Below, piece by piece: positions 27,378 through 39,443 of a stretch of DNA of 64,000 bases (position 1 is its first letter; each line of letters opens with the position of its first letter). The position numbers and the translations under genes were made by a program. Under the pieces are notes generated by a model. It did no database searches, was not told the origin of the DNA, and worked only from the letters and a program-made list of their open reading frames with translations. Source of the DNA: CBDAMZ01 sp965197375 (lineage in GTDB: Bacteria > Acidobacteriota > Vicinamibacteria > Vicinamibacterales > UBA8438); assembly GCA_965197375.1 (NCBI GenBank), contig CBDAMZ010000010.1:372001-436000 (forward strand), given 5' to 3'.

Positions 27378-28091
27378 CTAGGGCAAGCGGGTGACTCGCG
27401 AACCGAATCGCAGGGAGCGAGAATCAGCGCCCCAAATAAAATTGTAAGTTTCTGGCCCCGACGTGTAAAGCACTTCGCCGGTTTTGACGTTGACGACTTC
27501 GACCCACGACGTCTCGCCGTTCGACACCAGAAACGCGAGTCGCGAGGCATCGGGCGCCCACTTCGGCCCCGACAACGTGCGGTGATTAAACTCGTTAGCC
27601 GGCGCTTCCGTTGGCCGCGTATCCACAAGGTGCATAGTCACGTGCAGATCGCTGGACAGCACCCAGAGACCGTCCGGCGCGACGACCACGACGCGCGAGC
27701 CATCCGGTGACCACGTGGCCTCACAGGTGCCAGGTGCCGTGGCGACCTGTCGCGTCGTGGTACCGTCGTGCACCCAAACGTGCGTTCGTGGGATGAAGCG
27801 CGCGCCACGCTCGATCGCCGGTCCGGGTCCCTCGGCGCAAATGGCGACGCGGTCCTCGTGCCAGACGAAGCTGACCAGGCGGAGAGCGCCAGGCGGCAGC
27901 GGCGGCACGCCGGGAGCCTCCGCAGGCAGTTGCTCTCCGTCGGGAGGCTGCTGCACGGCCGATGGCTTGCCGCCGGCAACAACTGCGACAACGAGTACCA
28001 CGACACAGAAGATGCGCGCTTCTAACCCGGTGCCCAACACAGAGCCCACTCTACCTAATACACGTCGCCCGGCAAAGATCGTGACTCGCAT
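27378..28091 (-). CDS. Membrane-anchored WD40/TolB-like half-propeller protein
   Basis: A 237-residue protein starting at ATG 28091 (MRVTIFAGRRVLG); the frame is open to 28214 but that extension has no family resemblance. One hydrophobic segment (FCVVVLVVAVVAGG) anchors it or acts as a signal. The rest holds about four TolB/WD40-like blade motifs: EATWSPDGSRVVVVAPDGLWVL, PKWAPDASRLAFLVSNG and TYNFIWGADSRSLRFGSRV. This is fewer blades than a full propeller needs, so it either oligomerises or binds a partner. It lies 33 bases upstream of the M28/PDZ gene on the same strand, perhaps in one operon. Function is unknown. Confidence 0.65.
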   Translation of the reverse strand: MRVTIFAGRRVLGRVGSVLGTGLEARIFCVVVLVVAVVAGGKPSAVQQPPDGEQLPAEAPGVPPLPPGALRLVSFVWHEDRVAICAEGPGPAIERGARFIPRTHVWVHDGTTTRQVATAPGTCEATWSPDGSRVVVVAPDGLWVLSSDLHVTMHLVDTRPTEAPANEFNHRTLSGPKWAPDASRLAFLVSNGETSWVEVVNVKTGEVLYTSGPETYNFIWGADSRSLRFGSRVTRLP

Positions 28092-28507
28092 CAGACGGTC
28101 GGCCCCGTGACACCAAACGAACCGTGGCGCAAGTCGGCTGTCGCACCGGGGGGCTGACACGCCCGCACTGATCCGATCGTCATGGAACAGGGACCCTGTA
28201 CACCCGCCAACCAATTAAGCAAGAAACCGTCGCTCACGCGGACAGAGTTGATAGATAGCCGGCGGTGGCCAGACTCGCGAACCGTTACGGAAAGTGGACA
28301 ACACAACGGCGGCCAACCTGTAGCTGCAAGCGGGATACGTGCGTGGCGTTCTCCGAGGCGGCCTAGCCGAGACCGTGGGTTCGGCAGCGTCTAAAAGCGG
28401 CTCTCGTCCCCCAACCACGGCAGCCCCAAAGGGCCACTGACGCGCCGGGCATCGGTGTCATGGAACAAACCGTCGGAGGCGCCGCAACCTTGCAACTAAG
28501 TGCCCAT
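28092..28507. other. 416-bp intergenic region with no recognisable gene
   Basis: Lies between the DUF349 gene and the half-propeller gene, both on the minus strand. Short open frames on either strand have no family-like composition and no ribosome-binding sites. I looked for tRNA-like arms around 28360-28400 (a GGGTTCGG loop-like string) but no acceptor or T stem pairs. It presumably holds the half-propeller promoter, which I cannot place. Confidence 0.5.
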
Positions 28508-31438
28508 TTAGCTGGCAGTTTGGGCCGGAGTTACTGGCTTGCGCGGTTGACCCGCCTGAAATGCCCGGTCACACGCTCTTTGGAAGCGGGCCGTCAGGCG
28601 CCGCCCAGTTTCGCCTGGAAGCTGTCCTAGCCTGCGCCGGTCGGCCTGCAGTCGCCTGACTTCCTCGACCGCCGTGCGACGTGTCGCCGCCTCGTCGCCG
28701 CGAACGCCCATCGTGTTGTTGGCGAGCTGCTCCCGCCACTTTCTTGCCAGAATCTCTGCAGGGGATGTCCCAGCTTCGTCCAGCACCTCAGCTGGGGTGA
28801 GCGCTTCGACTCGAGTACAGAGCTGTTCAAGTTGCTTGAGTTTTCGCTCGGGGTCAAGGTCCGTGCCGCGAAAGTGGTCAGGATACGCATTCACCAAACA
28901 CGCAACTGCCTGGCCGAAGCGCGTCGACAGCTTGCGTCTCAGCTCACCTGGCACCTCGGGTGCCTGGCGCCACCTGTTTTGGATCCCGCGCACCGACTCG
29001 ACGAGTTCGTCCGGGGCTGCAAACGCCGCACCGGCATTCGCAAGAGCCAGCGCCTCGAGCTCGGCACAGAGCGTTTCGCGTGCAGCGACCCGTTCGGCCG
29101 CCGCTTCGCGCTCCCCTTCCTGCAACCGCTCGAATACTCGGTCGCATGCCGTGCGGAAGCGCTGCCAGACTGCTTCCGAACGTGTCCGGCGGACCGGGCC
29201 GATGGCCTTCCACTTCGCCTGCGCCTGCTTAACAGCTGGAACCGCAACAGCCAGGTCGTCAGTGTCGACGAGCGCCTCAACGCACACACACAGCGCTTCC
29301 TTCCGCTCCAGATTGCGCGCCCACTCCTGTTTAAGTTTGACCAGATCAGCTTTCCGCCGGGCAAAGAATTCACTGCATGCCGCCCGGAAACGGTTCCAGA
29401 GATGGTGTTGCTCCTTGCGCGGCAGCGGGGACAGAGTCTTCCATTCGGCCTGGAGCTCAGTGATCCGCTGCGCTGTTTTGATCCAATCCGTCGACGTACG
29501 GAGTCGTTCGGCCTCCTCGACCAAAGCACATTTGCGCTCGCGGTTCCGTTCCCGCTTGGCCGCCTGCGCCTCGAAGAACCTCTCGCAACATGGATACACC
29601 ACGTCGTGGGCCACCTTGAACCGCTGCCACAACGCCACACCTTTGTCCTTGGGCACGTCGGCGGCTTGACGCCACCGGGTCATGAGATCGCGAAACCGTC
29701 CGGCAAGCTCCACATCCTCAAGATCAGAAGTGATCTCACTCAGCGCCTCCATCTCGCGACAGAGCTCCTCTTGGATTCCGAGATTGGCCCAGCGCTGCCA
29801 GTCGGCAAAATCCCTCAGTTCGCGCACGCGTCCAAGCAGCGCGGTGTGCGCCAGGCGCAATCGGCGCGTTGCCGTGTCCCGATCGTGTCGCGTTGGAAGA
29901 GGCGGCACGTCGTTGAGTACGCGTCGCGCCGCGCGTAGCTGTCGCTCGGCTTCAACGAGCTCGAGTTTTTCCTTTACCACGGCGGCATCGATCTTTTCGC
30001 ACAGCCGCCCCAAGCGCGCCAGGTTGGCGTGTTCGGCGCGATTGCGTTCGGCTTTCGCCGCGACCGCCAGCGCCCGATGTCGGCCACCCGCCGTTTCCTT
30101 GCGTTGCTCGAGCGCCGCGACCCGAGCGTCGATATCAGGATCCCCGCCGGGTGAGCCCGAACGGACGGCCTCCATCAGCTTGCGCCATGTCTTGTCAAGC
30201 TCAGGCCAGCGCGCCTTGACATCATCATGGTCATCCGTCGAAATGAGCTGCTCGATTTCGCTGGCGAGCGCTTCGAGTTTACGGACTCGCTCGTGACGAG
30301 CTACCAACGCTTCGTGCCGACGGACGCAGGACGACGCCGCCTCCTCGAATTGCTGAGCAAGTGCCACGAGTTCGCTGGCCAGAGCAACGTCACCCTCAGC
30401 CTCAGCGGCATCAGGCGCTAGTTGGGCCCACTCCTTGCGCACCCGTAGCAGTTGCTCCACAGCCAATAGACCATTCAGCGCGTCGACCCGCTTGCAAAGC
30501 GAGACATGGGCGGCCAGGACAGACGCGCGCTGTTCGGTGACGCGGCGCGTTTCAACCAACGTCGCTTCGAGCTCCAGTAGTCGTCCCTCAACGGCCCGTC
30601 GAGCCGCGGCAAAGCGCTCGGCGACAGCCGGGGTAGTTATTTCGTCGATCGCCGTCCATCTCACAAGGATTTCGTCAAGCGCGTTCCGTCCCCGTTGCAG
30701 ATCGTCTATAGAGACCAGCGCCTCAAGTGCGGTGCAGACGCTCGCCCATTCCTCTGCCTGACCTCCCACTGGTGGCACCTCTGACGCGAACTGGCTCAGC
30801 ACCGCTTTGGCTCGGCGCGCAACCGCCTTCTGCTTAGACCGCTTGGCGATCCCCTTGAGCATGGTCCGGTCCATGGCGCTTTCGTCGCGCGCCAAGCGAT
30901 CGTAGGCGGCCAGAGCCACAGTCTTGTCGTCCGCCTTGATCGCAATCGACAGGAGCTCGGCGCGCTCAGTGATGCGCGCGAGCGATTCGTGCGCCACGTC
31001 AACATGGTTAGCGCGGCGGGCTACCACCCCAAGCGCCTTGACATCAGTCAATAGGGCCAACGCGACCCGGCTGACCGCTTCAGCTTTCGCCGACCGGGCA
31101 ACGGCAGTGAGATCTCGTTCGTTGGACAAGATCTCGAGACCCATTTTGGCGTCCGCGACCCCGTCAGCACTGATCACGAGTTCCCGAATGGCCGCTACCG
31201 CCTCCGCTCGAACGCCTTCGTCTGCTTCGGACTCACTCCGGACGATATCAGCCAGCGCTTGCTGGTCAGTTACCCGGCTGACCGCCACACGGCGAACATT
31301 CGGGGCTTCGTCATGTCGGGCAATTTCGATGAGAAGATCCTGCGCCTCGCCTGCCAATTCGCGCACGGCGGCCTCGCGGGCGGATGGATCATCGTTTTGC
31401 CACTCGGGACGGAAGCGGAATTTCTCGAGCAGCTTCAT
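28508..31438 (-). CDS. Large DUF349 helical-repeat protein
   Basis: A 976-residue, almost wholly alpha-helical, highly charged protein. The N-terminal ~200 residues are HEAT-like (EIARHDEAPNVRRVAVSRVTD). The C-terminal ~600 residues carry several DUF349 repeats, each with a W(R/K)xA...P(R)xxxxxLWxRF core: WRQAADVPKDKGVALWQRFK, WKTLSPLPRKEQHHLWNRFR, WKAIGPVRRTRSEAVWQRFR and WRQAPEVPGELRRKLSTRF. DUF349 proteins have no settled function. The start is ATG at 31438 (MKLLEKFRFRPEWQ); an in-frame GTG/ATG at 31462 would overlap the palindrome at 31449-31460. It is transcribed alone. Identification as DUF349 is firm; role unknown. Confidence 0.88.
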   Translation of the reverse strand: MKLLEKFRFRPEWQNDDPSAREAAVRELAGEAQDLLIEIARHDEAPNVRRVAVSRVTDQQALADIVRSESEADEGVRAEAVAAIRELVISADGVADAKMGLEILSNERDLTAVARSAKAEAVSRVALALLTDVKALGVVARRANHVDVAHESLARITERAELLSIAIKADDKTVALAAYDRLARDESAMDRTMLKGIAKRSKQKAVARRAKAVLSQFASEVPPVGGQAEEWASVCTALEALVSIDDLQRGRNALDEILVRWTAIDEITTPAVAERFAAARRAVEGRLLELEATLVETRRVTEQRASVLAAHVSLCKRVDALNGLLAVEQLLRVRKEWAQLAPDAAEAEGDVALASELVALAQQFEEAASSCVRRHEALVARHERVRKLEALASEIEQLISTDDHDDVKARWPELDKTWRKLMEAVRSGSPGGDPDIDARVAALEQRKETAGGRHRALAVAAKAERNRAEHANLARLGRLCEKIDAAVVKEKLELVEAERQLRAARRVLNDVPPLPTRHDRDTATRRLRLAHTALLGRVRELRDFADWQRWANLGIQEELCREMEALSEITSDLEDVELAGRFRDLMTRWRQAADVPKDKGVALWQRFKVAHDVVYPCCERFFEAQAAKRERNRERKCALVEEAERLRTSTDWIKTAQRITELQAEWKTLSPLPRKEQHHLWNRFRAACSEFFARRKADLVKLKQEWARNLERKEALCVCVEALVDTDDLAVAVPAVKQAQAKWKAIGPVRRTRSEAVWQRFRTACDRVFERLQEGEREAAAERVAARETLCAELEALALANAGAAFAAPDELVESVRGIQNRWRQAPEVPGELRRKLSTRFGQAVACLVNAYPDHFRGTDLDPERKLKQLEQLCTRVEALTPAEVLDEAGTSPAEILARKWREQLANNTMGVRGDEAATRRTAVEEVRRLQADRRRLGQLPGETGRRLTARFQRACDRAFQAGQPRKPVTPAQTAS

Positions 31439-31448
31439 TGACAAGCCG

Positions 31449-31460
31449 GGGAAGCTTCCC
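31449..31460. promoter_or_regulatory. 12-bp perfect palindrome upstream of the DUF349 gene
   Basis: GGGAAGCTTCCC is a perfect palindrome ending 11 bases before the DUF349 ATG on the minus strand. It could be an operator half-site pair or a short leader hairpin that masks initiation. It overlaps the alternative upstream start, which is one reason to prefer the start at 31438. Confidence 0.3.
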
Positions 31461-31631
31461 ACAAAGGTTGACCCGCCCTACGCAGCGCGTGGCCCAGTTC
31501 TGGGAAACCGGGGCACTGGACAGGCTGCTATGGATTATGCATACTCGGGGCCGAGTCTCCGGGGCGTACCAGATTTAAAATTCGGTGTTTTTGTTGGGCT
31601 TACAAGCCGTGTTTGGCCTCATCGCCAATAA

Positions 31632-31671
31632 AGATCCTTATTATTGGATCTAAAAATCCTAAATTTTGGAT
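31632..31671 (+). promoter_or_regulatory. AT-rich control region with phased GGATC/ATCC motifs
   Basis: The AT-rich patch upstream of the first cyclophilin gene holds AGATCC (31632-31637), GGATCT (31646-31651), ATCC (31656-31659) and GGAT (31668-31671). They are arranged as two inverted pairs with centres about one helical turn (11-12 bases) apart. Such phasing suits a protein binding one face of DNA. The T/A-rich strings here are also the best -10 candidates for the gene at 31717. Confidence 0.35.
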
Positions 31672-31716
31672 AGTACCAAATTCGCGGTCCAGCCAGGACC
31701 GCAAGGAGAATACCCC

Positions 31717-32301
31717 TTGTCGCTTCGCCCAGTGGTCCTCGCTGGAATTGTTGCTAGCACGATGCTTGGAGCGGCCGGTGCAACAGCTCAGGACAATCCG
31801 GTCGTCGTGATAGACACGAACCTGGGGAGTATGACGATTGAGCTTTTCCAGGATGAGGCACCGATTTCAGTCGAGAACTTTCTTCAATACGTTAACGACG
31901 GCTTCTATGAAGGTACGGTGTTCCACCGGGTGATTCAACAATTCATGATCCAGGGTGGTGGGATGACAGCCGATCTCGCCCGAAAGAAGACTCGGGCCCC
32001 AATCAAAAACGAGGCAACCAACGGCCTCAGCAACGAACGTGGAACGGTCGCGATGGCGCGAACAAACGTCGTTGACAGCGCTACCTCCCAGTTCTTCATC
32101 AACACGGTAAACAACGGCAGTCGGGGTCTCAACCATCGCGGGACCGATCCGCAATCGTACGGCTACGCCGTGTTCGGCCGGGTCGTCGACGGGATGGACG
32201 TAGTCGACAAAATCTCGGCCGTTCCCACGCAGAACCAGGGCCAAACCCGAGATGTCCCGGTCGACGCGGTCATTATCGAGTCAGTGACAGTGAGAAACTA
32301 G
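31717..32301 (+). CDS. Secreted cyclophilin-type peptidyl-prolyl isomerase (copy 1)
   Basis: A 194-residue cyclophilin that speeds proline cis-trans isomerisation during folding, here exported. The TTG at 31717 with AAGGAG nine bases upstream gives a clean signal peptide (VVLAGIVASTMLGAAGATAQ); the frame is open to 31666 but the extra residues would spoil it. Catalytic and binding motifs: FHRVIQQFMIQGGG (Arg and Phe of the active site), GTVAMARTN, SATSQFFINTVNN and GYAVFGRVVDGMDVVDKI. It is followed by a second, similar gene 130 bases on. The pair is a tandem duplication that has diverged. Confidence 0.92.
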   Translation: MSLRPVVLAGIVASTMLGAAGATAQDNPVVVIDTNLGSMTIELFQDEAPISVENFLQYVNDGFYEGTVFHRVIQQFMIQGGGMTADLARKKTRAPIKNEATNGLSNERGTVAMARTNVVDSATSQFFINTVNNGSRGLNHRGTDPQSYGYAVFGRVVDGMDVVDKISAVPTQNQGQTRDVPVDAVIIESVTVRN

Positions 32302-32315
32302 TGGCCCTACCGCAA

Positions 32316-32361
32316 GAACCGGACTCATAACCGACCTCGTCTTCTTAGGCTGAGTCGGTTC
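32316..32361 (+). terminator. Hairpin between the two tandem cyclophilin genes
   Basis: GAACCGGACTCA (32316-32327) pairs with TGAGTCGGTTC (32351-32361) as an 11-pair stem with one bulged G. An alternative stem, AACCGAC with GTCGGTT, is nested in it. It begins 14 bases after the first cyclophilin stop and could terminate or attenuate read-through into the second gene. No T-run follows. Confidence 0.4.
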
Positions 32362-32431
32362 CTGCAGCAACCCGACGCGCGCGACGTGAGGGCACGCGAT
32401 CCCTACTTCGCGCGAAAGGAGGAGCCCCTTG

Positions 32432-33025
32432 ATGTCTCGAACCCTCGCGTTTGTGTGTGTCATCACCTTGGCCGCTGTCCTGCCCGCCGGGGCGGCGGCG
32501 CAGGGTCCGCCTCCCAACCCGAGGGTCGTGATCGAGACGACCCGCGGTGACATCACCTGCGAGCTGTTCCGGGCGCAAGCCCCAGTCTCGGTCGCTAATT
32601 TCCTGACTTACGTGCAGGACGGCTTCTACGACGGCACGATCTTTCACCGAGTTGTCCGCAACTTCATGATCCAGGGCGGCGGCAGAACCGAAGATCTGAC
32701 GCGCAAAACAGACGGGCTGCGCGGCGGCATCCTCAACGAAGCGACCAACAAGCTGCGGAACCGCCGTGGAACCCTCGCCATGGCGCGAACGGCAGCGCCG
32801 AATTCAGCGCGCTCGCAGTTCTTCATCAACATTGCAGGTAACTCGAGCCTGGATCACCGAGACACCACCCCCCAGGGCTACGGCTACGCGGTGTTTGGCA
32901 AGGTCATCGACGGCATGTATATCGTCGACGGCATTCAGAGCGTTCGGACTCGCCGGGTCAACGACATGGACAACGTCCCTCTCCAGCCGATCGTAATCAA
33001 GCGTGTCCGGCGCCTAGAGCCTTAG
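32432..33025 (+). CDS. Secreted cyclophilin-type peptidyl-prolyl isomerase (copy 2)
   Basis: A 197-residue cyclophilin paralogous to the previous gene. Signal peptide: TLAFVCVITLAAVLPAGAAAQ. Active-site motifs: FHRVVRNFMIQGGG, GTLAMARTAAPNSARSQFFIN and GYAVFGKVIDGMYIVDGI. AAGGAGGA lies about eight bases upstream of the ATG at 32432; a TTG immediately before it (32429) is the alternative. The insert LTRKTDGLRGGILNEATNKLRN matches the LARKKTRAPIKNEATNGLSN insert of copy 1, supporting local duplication. It probably folds secreted or periplasmic proteins. Confidence 0.93.
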   Translation: MSRTLAFVCVITLAAVLPAGAAAQGPPPNPRVVIETTRGDITCELFRAQAPVSVANFLTYVQDGFYDGTIFHRVVRNFMIQGGGRTEDLTRKTDGLRGGILNEATNKLRNRRGTLAMARTAAPNSARSQFFINIAGNSSLDHRDTTPQGYGYAVFGKVIDGMYIVDGIQSVRTRRVNDMDNVPLQPIVIKRVRRLEP

Positions 33026-33094
33026 TAGCCTGCGAACTTTCGCACACAGGACGCCTGGCCTAATGAGCAACAATAAGGCTGGGGCTCCTAGTCC

Positions 33095-35902
<2,808 letters not shown>

Positions 35903-35928
35903 CTGTGCCCCGCCATCTTAGCAGTCCA

Positions 35929-35977
35929 TAACTATGGCGCGCACGCCGAGGCTATCTCGGTGTGCGTGCCGTAGTTA
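35929..35977. terminator. Strong 22-bp hairpin between convergent genes
   Basis: Arms 35929-35950 and 35956-35977 pair over all 22 positions (three as G-T wobbles) around the loop GCTAT. It sits between the convergent ends of the ACP-ligase-acyltransferase fusion and the GNAT gene, so it probably terminates both. No T-run follows on either strand. Confidence 0.65.
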
Positions 35978-36000
35978 ATGAACCGCTTGGAGTTCACAGC

Positions 36001-36501
36001 TCAGGGTGGTCTCCCTTCACGAGCGAGCCGCTCAAGAGCCTTGCCCGTAAGCCGATACACGACCCACCCGTCCATCGGGACCGCGCCGGCTTGCCGGTAA
36101 GATTGGATAGCCGGTTCGTTCCAGTCCAGTACGGCCCACTCCATCCGTCCACACTGACGATCCACGGCTAGGCGAGCTACGTACGCGAGTAGGCGGCGGC
36201 CGAACCCACGACCGCGAAACGCGGCCCGAACGTAGAGATCCTCAAGATACAACCCGGGCCGCCCGAGGAAGGTAGAAAAATTATGGAAGAACAGCGCGAA
36301 CCCAACCGGCTCATCGTCGTAACGGCCGATGATCACCTCAACGATCGGCTGATCAGAAAAAAGTGCGCCTTGGATATCTTCCTCGGTTGCGACGACCTGA
36401 TCGGCCAGGCGCTCGTATGCGGCCAGCTCCTTAATCAGAGAGAGAACAACCGCCGCATCCGATGGGACTGCAGCACCGATGACGAATTGGGGATCATTCA
36501 C
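36001..36501 (-). CDS. GNAT-family N-acetyltransferase (diamine acetyltransferase-like)
   Basis: A 166-residue acetyl-CoA-dependent acetyltransferase. The closest recognisable subgroup is spermidine/spermine N1-acetyltransferase-like: ELAAYERLADQVVATEEDI, FALFFHNFSTFLGRPGLYLEDLYV, and the acetyl-CoA loop RAAFRGRGFGRRLL, then LDWNEPAIQSYRQAGAVPM. The real substrate (polyamine, amino acid or other amine) cannot be set from sequence. Its start, ATG at 36501, follows 223 bases without a gene. It is on the same strand as the downstream-lying PLP enzyme, but the gap argues for its own promoter. Confidence 0.88.
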   Translation of the reverse strand: MNDPQFVIGAAVPSDAAVVLSLIKELAAYERLADQVVATEEDIQGALFSDQPIVEVIIGRYDDEPVGFALFFHNFSTFLGRPGLYLEDLYVRAAFRGRGFGRRLLAYVARLAVDRQCGRMEWAVLDWNEPAIQSYRQAGAVPMDGWVVYRLTGKALERLAREGRPP

Positions 36502-36724
36502 CGCCCTAAACTAACAAGAGTCGGTTTCTCGGCCATGAAGCTGGCCGCTCCGTCCTACACCCCGAGCAGCGGGACACCCCGTACGTCGGGATCGTGAAAG
36601 AAGCCGCTCGTGGGAACAAGGTAAAGCTTAATACTACAAAGTTGCCCGCACGCCTGAGCCTAGTTGGTTCTAAAGCAGCCCGATGCGGCCGGCGAATCCC
36701 GCAGTGGATGTGATTTGACTTCGC

Positions 36725-37900
36725 TTACGGCGCTGCCGGTTTCATGCCCCCCCCCCGCTGGACTGTTGCAAGTGCCTGTTCGAGATCGCCCATCAGATCG
36801 TCCGCATCCTCGATGCCAATCGACAACCGGAGGAGGTTGGGTGGCACGCTGGTGCCCGGCCCTTCCACGGAGGCACGGTGTTCGACGAGGCTCTCCACCC
36901 CACCGAGCGACGTGGCGTTTCTGAATACCTTAAGCGCCCCTGCCACTTGCTTGGCAGCCACTTCGCCGCCTGCTACTCGAAACGAGACTAGCATCCCGAA
37001 CCCGCCGGTCATCTGACGGGCAGCAGTCGTGTGACCCGGATGATTCTCGAGGCCAGGATACATTGTCTGCGTGACAGCCGGATGGCGAGCCAACGCCTCA
37101 GCCACACGCTGGGCAGTCCGGGCCGCGGCTGGCACACGCAAGAACATCGTGCGCATCCCCCGCAGCAACAACCAGCTCTCAAACGAACCGATTACGGCAC
37201 CCCGGTATGCACGCTCGTGTTTGCACCGGTCCCAGAACGCATCCTGGCGCGCCGTCACCAGCGCACCCGCGAGAATATCTGAGTGGCCGTTCAACTGCTT
37301 GGTCGCGGAGTGCATCACGAGGTCGGCGCCCAGTTCGATCGGCCGACAGAGCACTGGAGTTGCCACGGTGCTATCTGCGATCACCCGAGCGCCGGCAGCA
37401 TGCGCAAGCTCGGCCGTCGCAGCAATGTCAGTCACCGCACAGGTCGGGTTGGCCGGCGTCTCGACCCAGACGATCTTCGTCTGGCCTGGCCGAAGCGCTC
37501 CCTCGAGCGCCGCAAGGTCACCGTTCGGCACGAAGTCGAGCGCCATTCGTCCACGCGCCTCGAGGTCCCGGAGCCACAGCCGAACGGTCCAGTACATTTG
37601 CTCCGGTGCAACCACGTGATCGCCTACTGCCAACGTCTCGAACACGGTCGTCGCCGCGGCCATACCAGAACTGAACAGCATCGCCGCTTGACCGGACTCG
37701 AGCCGGGCTAGCAGGGCTTCGGGCTGCGCATAGGTCGGATTCTGGTCACGCGTGTAGGTATGGCCACCGGGATAGTTCCCATCGGCCGCGCGTTCGAACA
37801 GCGTAGACGGGTAGATCGGCGGCACCAGAGATCGAGTCGTTGGCTCGGCCCACCCGAGCGCTTGTGCCGCAAGCGTCGACGATTTCAGTTTGGAGGGCAT
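36725..37900 (-). CDS. Cys/Met-metabolism PLP enzyme (cystathionine gamma-synthase family)
   Basis: A 391-residue fold-type I PLP enzyme. Family motifs: YTRDQNPTYAQPEALLARLESG, FSSGMAAATTVF, the PLP lysine in HSATKQLNGHSDILAGAL, and RLSIGIEDADDLMGDLEQAL. Members include cystathionine gamma-synthase, O-acetylhomoserine sulfhydrylase and cystathionine/methionine lyases; which reaction applies cannot be read here. A nine-cytosine run (about 36748-36756) lies in the codons before the C-terminus, a place prone to slippage in sequencing or replication. It is 52 bases downstream of the MATE gene, on the same strand. Confidence 0.9.
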   Translation of the reverse strand: MPSKLKSSTLAAQALGWAEPTTRSLVPPIYPSTLFERAADGNYPGGHTYTRDQNPTYAQPEALLARLESGQAAMLFSSGMAAATTVFETLAVGDHVVAPEQMYWTVRLWLRDLEARGRMALDFVPNGDLAALEGALRPGQTKIVWVETPANPTCAVTDIAATAELAHAAGARVIADSTVATPVLCRPIELGADLVMHSATKQLNGHSDILAGALVTARQDAFWDRCKHERAYRGAVIGSFESWLLLRGMRTMFLRVPAAARTAQRVAEALARHPAVTQTMYPGLENHPGHTTAARQMTGGFGMLVSFRVAGGEVAAKQVAGALKVFRNATSLGGVESLVEHRASVEGPGTSVPPNLLRLSIGIEDADDLMGDLEQALATVQRGGGMKPAAP

Positions 37901-37952
37901 GGTCTGCCTGTCCTCGCGGCACGGCAGTGCCGGTCCGGCTTAATTGGACCAC

Positions 37953-39368
37953 TCACGCACGGATTAAATCGACGTCCACGACGATACGCCGCCACTGTCC
38001 CTGGCGAAACCGGAGCACGCTCAAGACGGCACGGGTCATGTGGCCGAGCACGATCGCCAACCAGATGTCGGCCGGCGCGAGGTCACGCGTGATCTGAAAG
38101 TAGGTGCACAACCCGATCGGCACCACAACCTGAGACACGATCGAAATGTAGAGTGGGCCCCTGGTATCTCCGGTGCCTTGTAAGCCGCCCGTGTACGTCA
38201 GTGCCACCGCGACGAACACCCCCGAGATCGCCAGGTAGCTTAAGAGTTGTCGACTGAGCTCGAACTGAACACCATCACCCATCCCGAAAATCGTCAAGAG
38301 CGCCCGCGGGACAAGGAGGAAGGCAAGCCCCGCGACGCTGGCGAACCCAACCCCGATCGAGGCCGCAATGAACGCGGTTCGCGCGCTGCGGTCGGGGTGG
38401 CCAGCGCCGAGATTCTGCCCCGCGACGGCGGCCGTCGCTCCCATCAGCCCGACCGACGTCCACGTGATTAGTGCGAAAAGCTCCGTGTAACTGACGGCGT
38501 AGGCCGCCTGTGCCTCGGCGCTGTATTCAAGTGAGCCGACGAACCGGAGCAGCAGCACACCGGCCACGTTCATGACGATGCCCTGGAACCCAGCCGGTAG
38601 CCCAAATTTGAACAACTGGCGAATGATGGCCCAATCGGGAGCGAACGACATCGTTCGCGAGAACCGGATGACGAGCCGACCGGAAAACAGCAGGGCCAGA
38701 AAGCTGGTGCCGACGATGCCGCTGGCGATCGCCGTGCCCATAGCGGCACCCATCGTACCAAACGATGGAATCGGGCCGAAGCCACGAATGAGGACTACGT
38801 TCAGCACGACGTTCAGCATCGTCATAACGATGCCGAGTCGAAGCGGCGTGCGCACATCACCGGCCGCGCGGAGAGCGCCGCTCATCATGAAGAAGACGAG
38901 CATGCCAATGCTGAACACGAACATGATCCGGATGTACGGCAGCGCCTCGAGTTGCACCTCGGGCGCGGCATTGATCATTGTAAGAAGCACCGGGGCGACC
39001 AGATAACCAAGTGGCGCGAGCACACAGACGGCCATAAGGACGGTAACCAGAAACGCCTGGTAAACGGCGCGGTTGACTTTGTTTGCTTCGCCCGCGCCAG
39101 CAAACCGGGCCACGAGCACGCCCATACCGGTAAAGACCGACGCGACGAAGACGATGACCAGCAGAAAGATCTGAAGGCTGACGCCAATAGCAGCGTTCCC
39201 CGTGTGCCCCACGTAGTGCCCGACCATCGCCTGATCGATAATCCCCTGCATTCCACCGATGACGTTCTGCAGCATCGTCGGCCACGCGAGTGTCCACACC
39301 GCGCGCGGGAGGGAGCCTTCGATAATCGTGCGATCGAACTTTTTTTGTGTAAGCGCGCTACTACCCAT
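37953..39368 (-). CDS. MATE-family multidrug efflux transporter
   Basis: A 471-residue polytopic membrane protein with about 12 hydrophobic segments in two halves. MATE hallmarks: LAWPTMLQNVIGGMQGIIDQAMVGHYVG at the N-terminus, GMGVLVARFAGAGEANKVNRAVYQ in the first half, and the second-half equivalent TAAVAGQNLGAGHPDRSARTAF. The family exports cationic drugs or metabolites using Na+ or H+. No regulator sits beside it. It starts at ATG 39368, divergent from the NUDIX gene (75 bases between them). Confidence 0.92.
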   Translation of the reverse strand: MGSSALTQKKFDRTIIEGSLPRAVWTLAWPTMLQNVIGGMQGIIDQAMVGHYVGHTGNAAIGVSLQIFLLVIVFVASVFTGMGVLVARFAGAGEANKVNRAVYQAFLVTVLMAVCVLAPLGYLVAPVLLTMINAAPEVQLEALPYIRIMFVFSIGMLVFFMMSGALRAAGDVRTPLRLGIVMTMLNVVLNVVLIRGFGPIPSFGTMGAAMGTAIASGIVGTSFLALLFSGRLVIRFSRTMSFAPDWAIIRQLFKFGLPAGFQGIVMNVAGVLLLRFVGSLEYSAEAQAAYAVSYTELFALITWTSVGLMGATAAVAGQNLGAGHPDRSARTAFIAASIGVGFASVAGLAFLLVPRALLTIFGMGDGVQFELSRQLLSYLAISGVFVAVALTYTGGLQGTGDTRGPLYISIVSQVVVPIGLCTYFQITRDLAPADIWLAIVLGHMTRAVLSVLRFRQGQWRRIVVDVDLIRA

Positions 39369-39443
39369 GTAGTGTGTCCTGCAACGACAACGGGGAACTC
39401 GGCGCGGGCCGAAGTGGAAACGGTAAGATTAGGAAGTCGCACC

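Noticed and set aside
28340..28410. Possible tRNA in the DUF349/half-propeller gap
   Set aside because: A loop-like GGGTTCGG string is present but the T-stem and acceptor stem do not pair on either strand.
36745..36757. Nine-cytosine run as a phase-variation tract
   Set aside because: It lies in the last few codons of the PLP enzyme, where slippage would barely change the protein, so a switch is unlikely; a sequencing length error is possible.
38952..39443. N-terminal extension of the NUDIX gene
   Set aside because: The extension overlaps the MATE gene on the other strand; a GTG with AGGAAG at 39444 gives a normal NUDIX protein.
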